Position numbers and translations under genes: made by a program. A stretch of DNA of 64,000 nt from assembly GCF_007829335.1 (NCBI RefSeq), contig NZ_VIWO01000005.1, forward strand, positions 248,001 to 312,000. Direction: 5' to 3'. This document shows, piece after piece, positions 15,924-26,284 of this stretch. The notes beneath the pieces were generated by a model. The model searched no databases, was not told the origin of the DNA, and saw only the letters and a program-made list of their open reading frames with translations. How positions within the stretch are numbered: the first letter of the stretch is position 1; each line of letters begins with the position of its first letter. This stretch comes from Chitinophaga polysaccharea. GTDB lineage: Bacteria > Bacteroidota > Bacteroidia > Chitinophagales > Chitinophagaceae.

Positions 15924-17075
15924 ATGAATAGATACCTGCTTTTATTACTGCTTATCACCCCCGCTGTACTACCCGCCCAGCAAAAAGACCGGGCCGATTC
16001 GACAGCCACCGTTGCTGTACCCCGCGGATTCTTCGATCAGATCATGTATTACCTGAAAAATACTAATGTCGAAAAGAAGAAAAAGAAAGTAGACCTTAGC
16101 TTCATCGGTGGCCCGGTTTATACACCGGAAACCAGCTTCGGCATCGCTGTGATGATGGCTGCCCAGTTCAGAACCGACCGTCGGGATTCCCTGCTGCCCA
16201 TTTCCAATGCCGCTATTTATGCGTCCGGGGCATTGACAGGCTTTTATGGCATAGGTATCAGCAGCACTACCATCTTTCCGCATAACCGCTTCCGGCTGGC
16301 CCTCAAGGCCTCTTTCAGCTCCCGGCCCAACAAGTACTGGGGAATAGGTTACGAAGCCGGCAGCAACAAAAATCATTATACCGAATTTGTACAACTCACC
16401 GAAAAAGCACAGGCAGATTTCGCGATGAATATCAACGGAAAACTATTTATGGGCATTTGTACCCAGATACAAAATGTGCAGGCCCGGCAGATAGATACCG
16501 TTGGCGGCAAACCACTGATGTTGCCCGAAAAAATATTCGGTATCGGCGTAGGCCCCTTTGTCGTATACGATACCCGCGATTTCATCCCCAATGCCTATAA
16601 GGGCATGTACATTCGCCTCGGCTACCGGTTTTTTCCCTCCTTCCTCGCCAATAAATCGGTGTACTCTCAATTTGACCTGCAATTCGATTGGTTCAAACAG
16701 CTCTGGAAAGGCGGCGTGCTGGCAACAGACCTGTACGCAGAAGAACGCAGCGGCGATGTTCCCTGGAGTTTGCTGGCAGAAGCAGGCGGTTCCAGCCGAC
16801 TGCGCGGCTATTACGAAGGCCGCTTCCGCGATAAAAATTATCTAGCAGCACAGGTGGAACTACGACAACGGATCTATGGTCGCAGCGGTATGGCGGTATG
16901 GGTAGGCGGCGGCAATGTATTTCCCAGCTTCAATAACTTGGAATTGAGCCAGTCCCTCATTAGCTATGGCATCGGCTACCGGTGGGAGTTTAAGAAAAGG
17001 GTAAACATACGGCTCGACTATGGCCGGGGTAAAGACCAATCCGGCTTCTATTTTGGTATTAATGAAGTTTTTTAG
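15924..17075 (+). CDS. Omp85/surface-antigen-type outer-membrane beta-barrel protein
   Basis: A 383-residue protein with signal peptide (MNRYLLLLLLITPAVLPAQ). A short linker containing a basic KKKKK cluster is followed by an approximately 300-residue barrel typical of bacterial surface antigen (D15/BamA-like) proteins. Barrel signatures are GIGVGPFVVYDTRDF, YKGMYIRLGYRFFPSF, LRGYYEGRFRDKNYLAAQVELRQ and a C-terminal Phe after DYGRGKDQSGFYF. It lacks the POTRA repeats of BamA/TamA, so it is a short stand-alone barrel of unknown cargo, possibly linked to phosphodiesterase or lipid traffic in the outer membrane. It is convergent with xseB. Confidence 0.85.
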   Translation: MNRYLLLLLLITPAVLPAQQKDRADSTATVAVPRGFFDQIMYYLKNTNVEKKKKKVDLSFIGGPVYTPETSFGIAVMMAAQFRTDRRDSLLPISNAAIYASGALTGFYGIGISSTTIFPHNRFRLALKASFSSRPNKYWGIGYEAGSNKNHYTEFVQLTEKAQADFAMNINGKLFMGICTQIQNVQARQIDTVGGKPLMLPEKIFGIGVGPFVVYDTRDFIPNAYKGMYIRLGYRFFPSFLANKSVYSQFDLQFDWFKQLWKGGVLATDLYAEERSGDVPWSLLAEAGGSSRLRGYYEGRFRDKNYLAAQVELRQRIYGRSGMAVWVGGGNVFPSFNNLELSQSLISYGIGYRWEFKKRVNIRLDYGRGKDQSGFYFGINEVF

Positions 17076-17111
17076 AGAGATATCTCCGTGTATTTTTCTC
17101 CCTGGATGAAG

Positions 17112-17327
17112 CTAACTATCTTTCCCTTTGTTGCCTTCCATTTGTTTGATGATGTTATTAACCTCTGTCTCCGTTGCCCGCAATTTCTGCTGACAGAATT
17201 CTATCAGGATAGCAGCGCGTTTTACTTTTTCCGCCAGCAGGTCTACAGATACGGCTTCATTCTCTATTTCTTCTGCAATTAGTTGCAGCTCGCTGTAGGC
17301 AGCTTCATATGTTAGTGTTTCACTCAT
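17112..17327 (-). CDS. xseB: Exodeoxyribonuclease VII small subunit
   Basis: A protein of 71 residues, the usual size for XseB. The start at 17327 (MSETLTYEAAYSELQLIAEE) was chosen over an upstream ATG in the same frame. The conserved core is a coiled-coil-like helix with ELQLIAEEIENEAVSVDLL and the A-x-L/I-x-F-C-Q-x-K-L motif (AAILIEFCQQKLRATE). It assembles in several copies with XseA to form the single-strand exonuclease. Its ATG overlaps the end of xseA, as expected for translational coupling. Confidence 0.93.
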   Translation of the reverse strand: MSETLTYEAAYSELQLIAEEIENEAVSVDLLAEKVKRAAILIEFCQQKLRATETEVNNIIKQMEGNKGKDS

Positions 17328-18747
17328 GTGTGTTGTTCGTTTTTGTGTTGACCGTCGCCTCCATGGATGCATCCTGCATCACTACCCGGATATGGGCGCC
17401 TGGTTGTATGTTAGCAGCATTGCTGATTACCTGGTCATCCTGGTATACCATGGCAAAGCCGCGTTTCAGGATATTGGCGGGGCTCATCAGTTTAAATAAA
17501 GTATCGTAATGCGCTACCTGTCCCCGTTTGCTCTGTATAAACAAACGGCTGAAAGAGCGGAATTTACCGATGGCATTCTCCAGGTCGTTGCGGCGATTAG
17601 ACACCATCATGCGGGGTTTACTGAGCACCGCATTAGATACAGCGATCAGCTCCCGGTGATTGTTTAACAGGATATCGCGCGACGTGTGCAGCACCACATT
17701 GTTACAGGCGTGCAGGGCTTCTTTATGGGTAGCCAGCAGGTTGCGGGCCTGGTTAATAATGCTGCTGTTTAAATAAGACAGCGACTGGAAATGGCCGGAA
17801 AACATTTGCTGGGCACGGATCAGGATCTGCTGCCGGGCGCTGATCACCGACTCTTCAAAGCTACGGTTATGTGCAATGATCAACTCCGCCGCTTTGGTAG
17901 GCGTTTTGGTAGCAGTATGCGCCATCATATCCGTTACCGTTTCATTTTTTTGATGACCGATACCGGTAATAACCGGGATGGGAAATTTCGCGACGGCCCT
18001 TCCGAGTATGAACGTATCGAACAACAGGAAGTCTGTTTGCGCGCCGCCGCCACGGATAATCACCACTGCATCATACGGCACCTGGCTATTGTAAATATCA
18101 ATCAGCCGTTGCTGCACCAGTTCTGCTTTTGCCTCTCCCTGCACTACCGTAAAATAATTATCGATCGCAAACGTGTAGCCGAAAAGGTTATGATCGAGCG
18201 TATGTTTAAAGTCCTGGTAGCCGGCCGAATTACCCGAGGTTACCACCGCCAGCCGCTGTATCACCCTGGGCAATGCCAGCTGATTGTTACGGGTAATATA
18301 GCGATCCCCTGCTTTGCGGATAAAGTCGGCACATTCCGTGGTCAACCGCAGCAGGGTTTGCTGCTTCTGTTGCTCAAGCAGGCCTACGGTGAAATTGGTG
18401 TCTATATCCAGCAGGGTAATCTGCAAGCCGTGTACCTGGTGATAACTGACGGACACACGCACTAATACATGAATATCATTTTTAAACTGTTGGCCGGTCA
18501 CGAATTCAAATTCACTAATCCTGATGGCGCCATTGCCCCAGGCTACGGCAGATACTTTGGCGACAATACCACCGGAATATTCATCTTTTTCCACCAGGTC
18601 GAAGTAGTGATAGCCTTTCTGGCGGTAAAAGGAGTGGTTGGTCACATCGGCTACCACCCACCAGGTTTGTTCAGCAAAAACCTGGTGAAGCGCTTGCTGG
18701 ATTTTCCCGGTGAGCACGGACAATTTTATGGAGGCGGAGGTGGTCAT
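17320..18747 (-). CDS. xseA: Exodeoxyribonuclease VII large subunit
   Basis: Catalytic subunit of exonuclease VII, which degrades single-stranded DNA in both directions. The start at 18747 (MTTSASIKLSVLTGKIQQAL) gives a normal N-terminus; 18756 is also possible, and the frame runs open to 18882 without homology. An N-terminal OB-fold (about 5-110, with WWVVADVTNHS) precedes the catalytic domain with VVTSGNSAGYQDF, VIIRGGGAQTDFLLFD and VPVITGIGHQKNETVTDMMA; HTATKTPTKAAELI follows. A long coiled coil and C-terminal region (SPANILKRGFAMVYQDD) complete it. It is co-transcribed with xseB and divergent from the ECF sigma gene. Confidence 0.94.
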   Translation of the reverse strand: MTTSASIKLSVLTGKIQQALHQVFAEQTWWVVADVTNHSFYRQKGYHYFDLVEKDEYSGGIVAKVSAVAWGNGAIRISEFEFVTGQQFKNDIHVLVRVSVSYHQVHGLQITLLDIDTNFTVGLLEQQKQQTLLRLTTECADFIRKAGDRYITRNNQLALPRVIQRLAVVTSGNSAGYQDFKHTLDHNLFGYTFAIDNYFTVVQGEAKAELVQQRLIDIYNSQVPYDAVVIIRGGGAQTDFLLFDTFILGRAVAKFPIPVITGIGHQKNETVTDMMAHTATKTPTKAAELIIAHNRSFEESVISARQQILIRAQQMFSGHFQSLSYLNSSIINQARNLLATHKEALHACNNVVLHTSRDILLNNHRELIAVSNAVLSKPRMMVSNRRNDLENAIGKFRSFSRLFIQSKRGQVAHYDTLFKLMSPANILKRGFAMVYQDDQVISNAANIQPGAHIRVVMQDASMEATVNTKTNNTHE

Positions 18748-18907
18748 GCTACGCATAAAGATAAGGAAAACGTTATTCACCTGCGGAGAATGACAGCCGT
18801 AGGAAATCCAAAAAATGTATATATTGCCGCTATATATGAACAATGACTTTGACTGACGAGCAACCGAAATCGTAACAAACACTTAATAGAAGACTTATTC
18901 CGTTTTA

Positions 18908-18917
18908 TATACTTTTG
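18908..18917 (+). promoter_or_regulatory. Bacteroidota-type -7 element before the ECF sigma gene
   Basis: TATACTTTTG fits TAnnTTTG with one extra base. It ends only 4 nt before the ATG at 18922, so the transcript would start at or just past the start codon and be leaderless if both assignments are right. Confidence 0.45.
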
Positions 18918-18921
18918 CGCC

Positions 18922-19515
18922 ATGAGAAAAGATGAGCAGATAAAATCGCTTTTTCAAAGGGTCTGCTGTGATGACAATATTCAGGCGTATAACGAATTAT
19001 ATATCGCGCTGTGTACCCGGCTGATTCATTTTTCTGCATCCATTGTATCCTCGTTCCATCTGGCAGAAGAAATTGTGTCGGATGTATTTATTGCGTTGTG
19101 GCAAAAGCGCAACGACCTCCTGCACGTAGAAAACCCGGTGGTATATCTCTACGTAAGCACTAAAAACCTTTCCCTTAACACCTTACAACAGCAGAAAAGG
19201 CACCAGCACCATGCCCTGGACCATATCAACCCCGATATGTTATCTATCGCGCCGGAGGCGGAAAATGGGATGGTATCTGCTGAAGTATCTCAAAAGATAG
19301 AAAGGGCGATCCGCAGTCTCCCTGCCCGCTGCCAGGTGATTTTCCGTTTGATTAAACAAGACCGGCTCAGTTACCGGGAAGTGGCTACCCTGTTGAATAT
19401 CTCCTCCAAAACCGTAGATGCCCAGCTGACTATTGCGGTAAAAAAAATATCCCAGGCTATCCGGTTCGACTTATCGGATGAAGTAGCCCAGACTTTTCTC
19501 CGGATAGATTCTTAA
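18922..19515 (+). CDS. ECF RNA polymerase sigma factor (FecI-like)
   Basis: A 197-residue sigma-70 family protein with region 2 (about 25-95, ELYIALCTRLIHFSASIV and AEEIVSDVFIALWQKR) and region 4 (about 130-185, IRSLPARCQVIFRLIKQD and YREVATLLNISSKTVDAQL). It has no C-terminal sensory extension. It is followed by a FecR-type anti-sigma factor and a SusC transporter with an STN domain, the standard trans-envelope signalling set in which transporter occupancy releases the sigma factor. It probably drives the SusC/SusD genes downstream. Confidence 0.94.
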   Translation: MRKDEQIKSLFQRVCCDDNIQAYNELYIALCTRLIHFSASIVSSFHLAEEIVSDVFIALWQKRNDLLHVENPVVYLYVSTKNLSLNTLQQQKRHQHHALDHINPDMLSIAPEAENGMVSAEVSQKIERAIRSLPARCQVIFRLIKQDRLSYREVATLLNISSKTVDAQLTIAVKKISQAIRFDLSDEVAQTFLRIDS

Positions 19516-19620
19516 ATTTTTTTTCATTTTCCTTAGGGAGTTTTCAGGTGTTTATTGGTCCTCTTTATAAGAACGGAAAAATTCCGTTGCTGCGGTACCA
19601 TTTACCGCCTATCTGGAACT

Positions 19621-20688
19621 ATGGATCAGGAAAGACTTTATGCGTTGCTGGCCCGCGAAATGGCCGGCGAACTGACAGCAGAAGAAGCCAATACCTTGCA
19701 ACAATTATTGCAACAATATCCTGATGCCAGTTATATACGGGAAGTATTTGCACAAAACTGGGTACCCGCAGGCAAGCAATATGGGCCCTCCCAGGTACAG
19801 CAATTACTGGAAAAGCATCAGCTGCGCCTGCAGGCAGCCTCCCTGCCGGAAGAAACGCCTGTAACGGATATCGCGCCGCCACGCAAGGTGTGGAAGCTGT
19901 ATACCGCTATAGCCGCCAGCTTGCTGGTATTGGTATCACTGGGCGCCTGGTTCCTGCGCCAACGGCCAGCCCAAAAGCCGGCCCCACTGGCACAGCTGGT
20001 CACCGCCAAACGTATGCGCTCACAAATATTATTACCCGATGGTTCCCGGGTATGGTTGAATGCCGGCAGCAAACTCGATTACCCGGAACAATTTGCGCCC
20101 CATAGCCCCCGGGAAGTGCACCTGGAAGGAGAAGCCTTCTTTATAGTAGCCGCCGACGCGGAACGTCCTTTCCGCGTGTATACCAAAGCATTTCGTGTGC
20201 ACGTACTCGGCACTTCTTTCAATGTAAGGGCCTATCCGCTGGAAGACAGCGCAGTGGCCTCCCTGGTACAGGGCGCCGTAGAAGTAATATTAAATAACGA
20301 TAGTAAACAGGTGGTGGCATTACGCCCCAATGAAAAACTGACCATACCGGTTCACCCGGTTACAACCGAAGCCACCACTGCAGCTCCCATCCCCACAATG
20401 GCAGCCCTGCAAAAAAGTAAATTAACATTAGTACAGGATAGTATTATCCCAGAAACCGCCTGGGTACAAAACAAGCTGGCCTTCAAGCACCTGGAGCTGG
20501 AAAAAGTAGTTGTCATGCTGGAAGAATGGTACGGTGTGAAAATAGACTTCCGCAACAATAACAAACGAAAATTATACTTCACCGGCGTATTCGAAACGGA
20601 AAGCCTGGAACAGGTCTTAAACGCTATGGAAAATACCCAGTCCTTTACCTGGGAAAAAGACAATACGGGGAAAATATGGATCAGGTAA
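19621..20688 (+). CDS. FecR-family anti-sigma factor
   Basis: A protein of 355 residues; the start at 19621 (MDQERLYALLAREMAGELTA) was chosen because it matches the family N-terminus, although the frame is open from 19555. The cytoplasmic anti-sigma segment (1-75) precedes one transmembrane helix near residues 90-110 (LYTAIAASLLVLVSLGAWFL). The periplasmic FecR domain contains LPDGSRVWLNAGSKLDYP and HLEGEAFFIV, and the C-terminal DUF4974 domain (LAFKHLELEKVVVMLEEWYG) contacts the STN domain of the partner transporter. It lies between its sigma factor and susC. Confidence 0.93.
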   Translation: MDQERLYALLAREMAGELTAEEANTLQQLLQQYPDASYIREVFAQNWVPAGKQYGPSQVQQLLEKHQLRLQAASLPEETPVTDIAPPRKVWKLYTAIAASLLVLVSLGAWFLRQRPAQKPAPLAQLVTAKRMRSQILLPDGSRVWLNAGSKLDYPEQFAPHSPREVHLEGEAFFIVAADAERPFRVYTKAFRVHVLGTSFNVRAYPLEDSAVASLVQGAVEVILNNDSKQVVALRPNEKLTIPVHPVTTEATTAAPIPTMAALQKSKLTLVQDSIIPETAWVQNKLAFKHLELEKVVVMLEEWYGVKIDFRNNNKRKLYFTGVFETESLEQVLNAMENTQSFTWEKDNTGKIWIR

Positions 20689-20918
20689 TAGCTGGTCTTG
20701 AATAAAGTAACTAAACGCGATATATTTCTATTCACTAGTAAAAACAGACAAACAACCTGAACAGACAGTAATTTCAAAATTCTAAAGCAAACAATGTTTA
20801 GCATATAACCGAAAAAAAAACGGGAAATGTTCGCACCATTCCCCGCCATTATATCGGTTAACAGCATTGTATTGGGTAAACTTTCCACCAACAATTTATT
20901 AACCAACAAAACAAATGT

Positions 20919-23900
20919 ATGAAAAAAAGTACAGTGGGCAATTGGCTTCCGCCTGGACGGAAGCTGTATAAACTGTTAATTTTTATGAAGCTTTCAATGC
21001 TGCTGATGACCGTTGCCTGTTTACACGTAAGTGCATCGGTACATTCACAATCTACTATTACGGTGAAACTTACACAGGTGCAGCTGGAGAAAGCGCTCGC
21101 CCTGTTGGAAAAAAACAGCCATTACCGGTTTGTTTACAACGACGACAACCTACCGGCAAACCATAAAATATCGTTAGATGCCAAAGACTGGAGCATCGAT
21201 TCGGTATTGGATAAGATACTTAACAATACCTCCCTTGGGTTCAGGAAAATGTCGGACAACCTGATCGTGATTTCGCCAGCTGGTGCTGCCAGCAAAGACG
21301 TTGTCATAAAGGGCCGGGTGGTAAACCCTGCAGGCGAAGCTTTGCCCGGTGTAAGTGTACGGCTGAAAAATACCAGCATCGGCACCGTTACCAACGACAA
21401 AGGAAGCTTTGAATTAAAAGTTCCGGAAAATGCCATCCTGCAGATTTCCTATGTTGGCTTTGACCAGCAGGAAGTAGCTGTAAATGGCCGGGAAACTATC
21501 ACCGTTACCCTGGAACCTTCAAAAAATTCCATGGAAGAGGTAATTGTGGTAGGTTATGGTACCCAGAAAAAGATCAACGTAACCGGCGCCATAGACCAGA
21601 TTGCCGGTAAACAGCTGGCTGAACGCCCCATTGCCAACGTAATGCAGGGCTTACAAGGGCTAAGCCCCGGGTTGAACATCAGTTATGGTGGAGGCAAACC
21701 CGGACAAGTTCCCAACATCAATATTCGTGGCGTAGCCACCATCGCTTCTGCCAATGGAATGGTGCAACCATTGATCATTATTGACGGTATTACTGCCACT
21801 ACTGATGATATGATGCGTCTCAATCCGACAGATATCTTGTCTATTTCCGTTTTACGCGACGCTGCCTCTGCTGCTATTTACGGTGCCAGGGCTTCTTTTG
21901 GCGTGATCCTGATCACTACCAAACAAGGTACCACCGGCGGTAAACAAACCGTGAGTTACAGCAATTACTTTGCAATGTCGCGCCGTACTGTAATGCCAGA
22001 TCCTGTAACAGATCCATATATCTATTCCCGTGTATTGGAAACATCTACCAATAACACACCATGGGACTACGTTAACTTTTCTGACGAGTATTATAAATGG
22101 GCCAAAGAAAGATCTGATAACCCTTCTTTGCCGGATACCCGTATTGATCCGAGTGATCCGTCCAAATGGGCTTATATGGGCAGCAACAACTGGAATAACT
22201 ACTTCTTCAGTAAAAATAACTTTTCCCAGAACCACAGCATTACAATGAGTGGCAGTGCCGAAACGGCTAAAAAAATGCCGATCAGCTACCTGCTGTCAGC
22301 CGACTATACCAAAGAAAACGGGTTAAATAAATTATCGAAAGATGACTGGGGACGCACCGGCATGCGCGCCAAGATCAATATAAAACCTATCAGCTGGTTA
22401 CAGGTAGATAATAACCTGAGCATTTATCAAACAAAAGGCGATGGGCCTACCTATAACATAACTGACGTATATTACTTAAACCCTACACAGGTGGCGGTAA
22501 ACCCCGACGGTACCTGGGCTAATACCGGCGCTGGACGCCTGGCAGCCCAACTGGTAGATGGCGGACGCAATGTTACCACCCGCTTCGGCTTCCAGGATGT
22601 AGTAAGAGGAGTAGCCTCCTTCCTCAACAACGACCTGCAGATTACCGGAGATGCAAGTTTCAAAAGAGAACTGTGGAAATACCACGTAGACCAGAACTAC
22701 TACAAAATCGGGTATGGTCCCAAAGATATACGCCAGGAAGGCAACAGCTCAGTAACAGAAAACAATGCCTATAGAAAACAGGATGTTTTTGATCTCTACG
22801 CCAACTACCATAAAACCTTCGCCAAACATCATACTATCACTCTGATGGCAGGTTATAACCAGGAGAACTACGAATCTCAGGCCATTAATGCCAGCCAGAA
22901 AGATATCATATCTCCATCGCTGCCATATTTATCCCTTACCAGCGGGGCCCCTTTAGTGAGTGGTGTTTATGATTCCTATGCTATCAGAAGTCTTTTTGGA
23001 AGAATTAACTATACCTTCAAAGACCGCTATATTATAGAGGCTAATGGCCGGTACGATGCCTCTTCCCGTTTCCCCTCCACCAATCGTGTAGGATTATTCC
23101 CGTCGGTGTCGGCAGCCTGGATCGCCAGTGAGGAAAAATTCATCAAAAATTTCCCCCTGATATCCGTGCTTAAATTCAGAGGTTCCTACGGTAGCTTGGG
23201 TAATCAGAGTGTTTCCAACTTCGGTTATCAATTTAATCTTCCAACAGGAAAATCCTCTTACCTGATAGATGGTAATCTCAACCAGACCATCATTACCGGT
23301 GCACCATTGCTTAAAGTAGATCCCTCTACCTACACCTGGGAAATGGTAACGACCACCAACGTAGGTACCGATTTTGGTATCCTGGATAACCGCTTCCAGG
23401 GGTCTTTCGATTATTTTGTGCGCAATACCACCGGTATGTTAGCACCAGGACAGGAGCTTCCCGGCGTACTGGGTACCGCTGCTCCTATGCAAAACGCGGC
23501 TGACTTATCTACCCGTGGATGGGAACTGATGCTGGGCTATCGCAATAATTTCAATGTGGCTTCAAAGCCTTTCAATTTTGGTATTAAGGTTACTTTATCT
23601 GATGATAAGACCAAAATCACCCGCTATAAAAATGACCAGCAATTATTCAGTAGCAAGTATTACTCCGGACAAACCTTCGGCGAAATCTGGGGCTTAACCA
23701 ATGATGGTTATTTCAAAAGCAAGGACGATATAAAAACGCTGGATGAATCAGCCATCGTTCCCTGGGGCGCCCTGGATATAGTACAAGGCTGGCCAAAATA
23801 TAAAGACCTGGATGGAAACGGTAAAATAGAACAAGGTATTTCCGCCAAAGATCCGAAAGACCTGAAAGTAATTGGTAATTCCAGTCCACATTACCGTTAT

Positions 23901-24449
23901 GGTATCAACCTGGATATGAGCTGGAATGGCATTGACCTCACTGTATTTATGCAGGGAATCGGCAAAATGGATTACTACCCGCACCATTATCTGTTCTGGG
24001 GCCCGCTCCAGCAGCCGTATGCGAATGTTTATCCGTGGAACCTGGATTTCTATCGCGCTACCGCCGATAATGAAGCGACCCGTGCACAACACAGCGCATC
24101 TTACATCAAAGCAGGACTGGCAGATGCCAATACCAATTCCTATTACCCGGTTATGCAGGCCTGGCTCGCAGACAATAACTACGGGAAAGGATTGGATCTT
24201 CCACAAACCAAATACCTGCTCAATGCTGCCTACCTGCGCATCAAAAATGTGACTATTGGTTATACATTACCTGCATCGCTGACCAAACGTTATCACATTA
24301 ATCGCCTGCGCATCTATGCTTCCGGTGAAAATATCTTCGAGTTTTCCGCCATCAAGAAATACGTAGATCCGGAAGCTATTATAGACGGTTACGGCTGGGC
24401 TTATCCTTACCAGCGCAAATATGCCGTAGGACTAAACCTCGATCTGTAA
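20919..24449 (+). CDS. SusC/RagA-type TonB-dependent transporter with STN domain
   Basis: Outer-membrane importer of 1176 residues. After an extended N-terminus and signal peptide (ending near SASVHSQ), an STN domain (about 45-120, VQLEKALALLEKNSHYRFVY) marks it as a FecR-signalling transporter. A carboxypeptidase-D-like regulatory domain (IKGRVVNPAGEALPGVSV) follows, then the TonB-box/plug (EEVIVVGYGTQKKINVTGAI) and a 22-strand barrel ending in KYAVGLNLDL. It works with the SusD lipoprotein encoded 27 bp downstream. Co-location with a metallophosphoesterase hints that the substrate could carry phosphoester groups, but the ligand cannot be deduced. Confidence 0.95.
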   Translation: MKKSTVGNWLPPGRKLYKLLIFMKLSMLLMTVACLHVSASVHSQSTITVKLTQVQLEKALALLEKNSHYRFVYNDDNLPANHKISLDAKDWSIDSVLDKILNNTSLGFRKMSDNLIVISPAGAASKDVVIKGRVVNPAGEALPGVSVRLKNTSIGTVTNDKGSFELKVPENAILQISYVGFDQQEVAVNGRETITVTLEPSKNSMEEVIVVGYGTQKKINVTGAIDQIAGKQLAERPIANVMQGLQGLSPGLNISYGGGKPGQVPNINIRGVATIASANGMVQPLIIIDGITATTDDMMRLNPTDILSISVLRDAASAAIYGARASFGVILITTKQGTTGGKQTVSYSNYFAMSRRTVMPDPVTDPYIYSRVLETSTNNTPWDYVNFSDEYYKWAKERSDNPSLPDTRIDPSDPSKWAYMGSNNWNNYFFSKNNFSQNHSITMSGSAETAKKMPISYLLSADYTKENGLNKLSKDDWGRTGMRAKINIKPISWLQVDNNLSIYQTKGDGPTYNITDVYYLNPTQVAVNPDGTWANTGAGRLAAQLVDGGRNVTTRFGFQDVVRGVASFLNNDLQITGDASFKRELWKYHVDQNYYKIGYGPKDIRQEGNSSVTENNAYRKQDVFDLYANYHKTFAKHHTITLMAGYNQENYESQAINASQKDIISPSLPYLSLTSGAPLVSGVYDSYAIRSLFGRINYTFKDRYIIEANGRYDASSRFPSTNRVGLFPSVSAAWIASEEKFIKNFPLISVLKFRGSYGSLGNQSVSNFGYQFNLPTGKSSYLIDGNLNQTIITGAPLLKVDPSTYTWEMVTTTNVGTDFGILDNRFQGSFDYFVRNTTGMLAPGQELPGVLGTAAPMQNAADLSTRGWELMLGYRNNFNVASKPFNFGIKVTLSDDKTKITRYKNDQQLFSSKYYSGQTFGEIWGLTNDGYFKSKDDIKTLDESAIVPWGALDIVQGWPKYKDLDGNGKIEQGISAKDPKDLKVIGNSSPHYRYGINLDMSWNGIDLTVFMQGIGKMDYYPHHYLFWGPLQQPYANVYPWNLDFYRATADNEATRAQHSASYIKAGLADANTNSYYPVMQAWLADNNYGKGLDLPQTKYLLNAAYLRIKNVTIGYTLPASLTKRYHINRLRIYASGENIFEFSAIKKYVDPEAIIDGYGWAYPYQRKYAVGLNLDL

Positions 24450-24476
24450 CACCGGAGACCATTTAAATATTACAAC

Positions 24477-26276
24477 ATGAAAAAACTTACACATCATATC
24501 ATTCTTGGAGCACTGTTGTTGGGCGCTTCCTGTAAAAAAGATTTTCTGAACCGGTATCCCCAGGATCAAATAGCCGCAGACCTGTTTTTTAAATCGGAAA
24601 CAGACCTGTCGCTGTATGTCAACGGCCTGCTTAGCCTGTCAGATACCTGGCAGTATACCGGAGATCAGGGTAGTGATAACACTGCTACCACGGCTTCGCT
24701 GGAAATAAAAAACATGATGACCGGCCACCCAAGTTCTCAAACCATTACTGGTGGATGGGGAGATTGGGGCAGGCTGCGTAATATCAATTTCTTCCTTGAT
24801 CGCTACAGCGGAGCCGATGCTACCCAGGAAGTAAAGGATCATTACGCCGGCCTCGCCAGGTATTACCGCGCTATTTTCTATTTCGGTAAAATCACGCGCT
24901 TTTCCGATGTGCCATGGTATGGAAAAACCTTGCTCCCGGATAACCAGGATATGTATAAAGCCCGGGACCCACGCACCGTCGTGGTAGATAGCATGATGGC
25001 CGACTTGTCTTTTGCCGCTCAGCATGTGCGCGAAAAAGTATCTGCCGGCACGCCGAACCTTTGGGCAGTAAAAATGCTGTACGCCCGCATCGCCCTCTAT
25101 GAAGGTACTTTCCGCAAATACCATCCGGAATTAAACCTGCAATCGACAGCCGGACGGTTCCTGGATACTGCACGAGCACAGGCACAGGATATTATGAATT
25201 CAGGCAAATTCACCATTTATAATACCGGCTCTCCAGCAAGCGACTATGCGGCTTTATTTAACAGCCAGGACCTCACAAGAATCGGTGAAGTGATATTAGC
25301 CCACCCTTACGACTATGTAAAGGGCGCAAGCGGTAACGTGAACGGCTACGTATTTGGTGATTATGAACAATCACCCTCCCGCGACCTGGTGCAAACATAC
25401 CTGATGAAAGACGGTACGCGCTTTACCGATATTCCCGGTTATGATAAACTCCAGTTTACGCAGGAGTTTCAAAACAGGGACCCCCGCATGGCACAAACAC
25501 TGGCGGCCCCCGGATTTAAACGTGCAGGAGATAACGCGCTCTATATTCAGCGTTTGAATAAAAACTTTACCGGTTACCACCAGGTGAAAGGGTATTTCAA
25601 TACCACCGATAACAGTATTTCCGGCAGTATTGACTTCCCGGTTTATCGTTATGCGGAAACCTTGCTCACCTTTGCAGAAGCAAAGGCAGAACTAAATAAC
25701 CTCTCCCAGGGCGATCTGGATCAATCTGTAAACCTGGTACGCGCCCGCGCTGGTATACCTCCCATTAACCTGGCGCTCAGTAATGCCAATCCCGATCCGG
25801 TACTGGCAGCTAAATACCCCGATGTAACCAGCAACCTGAAAGGCGTTATCCTTGAGATCCGCCGTGAAAGAAGAGTGGAATTTGCCATGGAAGGTTATCG
25901 CTTCGATGACCTGATGAGATGGCACGCCGGTAAACTGCTGGAAAAAATACCAGAAGGCATGTACTTCCCCGGGCTGGGCAAATATGACATGACCGGCGAT
26001 GGTATTGAGGATATTATTTTGATAGATCAGAGCCAGGATATTCCGGCAGAAGATAAAAAAGAGAAAAATTCACTGGGAATTTCGCTGATCTATTACAAAG
26101 CTGGTAATATAGGAGAAAACGTAACGGTATATTTGAAAAATGGTACTGCAGGCGGCGCTATAGTAACCGAAACTGCCGCACGCACCTTTACAGAACCTAA
26201 ATTCTATTACCGTCCTATTCCCTATACCCAGGTAGCATTGAATCCAAACCTGAAGCAGATTTTTGGCTGGGAATAA
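24477..26276 (+). CDS. SusD/RagB-type nutrient-binding lipoprotein
   Basis: A 599-residue outer-membrane surface lipoprotein that lids the SusC barrel. The lipobox is LLLGASCKK with the acylated Cys at about residue 19. SusD signatures include FLNRYPQDQIAADLFF near the N-terminus, tetratricopeptide-like helices with YRAIFYFGKITRFSDVPWY and WAVKMLYARIALYEGTF, and the C-terminal RYAETLLTFAEAKAELN and IRRERRVEFAMEGYRFDDLM. It is co-transcribed with susC and followed by a metallophosphoesterase gene only 8 bp away. Confidence 0.95.
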   Translation: MKKLTHHIILGALLLGASCKKDFLNRYPQDQIAADLFFKSETDLSLYVNGLLSLSDTWQYTGDQGSDNTATTASLEIKNMMTGHPSSQTITGGWGDWGRLRNINFFLDRYSGADATQEVKDHYAGLARYYRAIFYFGKITRFSDVPWYGKTLLPDNQDMYKARDPRTVVVDSMMADLSFAAQHVREKVSAGTPNLWAVKMLYARIALYEGTFRKYHPELNLQSTAGRFLDTARAQAQDIMNSGKFTIYNTGSPASDYAALFNSQDLTRIGEVILAHPYDYVKGASGNVNGYVFGDYEQSPSRDLVQTYLMKDGTRFTDIPGYDKLQFTQEFQNRDPRMAQTLAAPGFKRAGDNALYIQRLNKNFTGYHQVKGYFNTTDNSISGSIDFPVYRYAETLLTFAEAKAELNNLSQGDLDQSVNLVRARAGIPPINLALSNANPDPVLAAKYPDVTSNLKGVILEIRRERRVEFAMEGYRFDDLMRWHAGKLLEKIPEGMYFPGLGKYDMTGDGIEDIILIDQSQDIPAEDKKEKNSLGISLIYYKAGNIGENVTVYLKNGTAGGAIVTETAARTFTEPKFYYRPIPYTQVALNPNLKQIFGWE

Positions 26277-26284
26277 ACCATTGT

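Noticed and set aside
20689..20918. Attenuator or riboswitch before susC
   Set aside because: An imperfect hairpin (GGGAAATG/CATTCCCC) follows a run of A, but pairing is interrupted and no T-run or known aptamer is evident.
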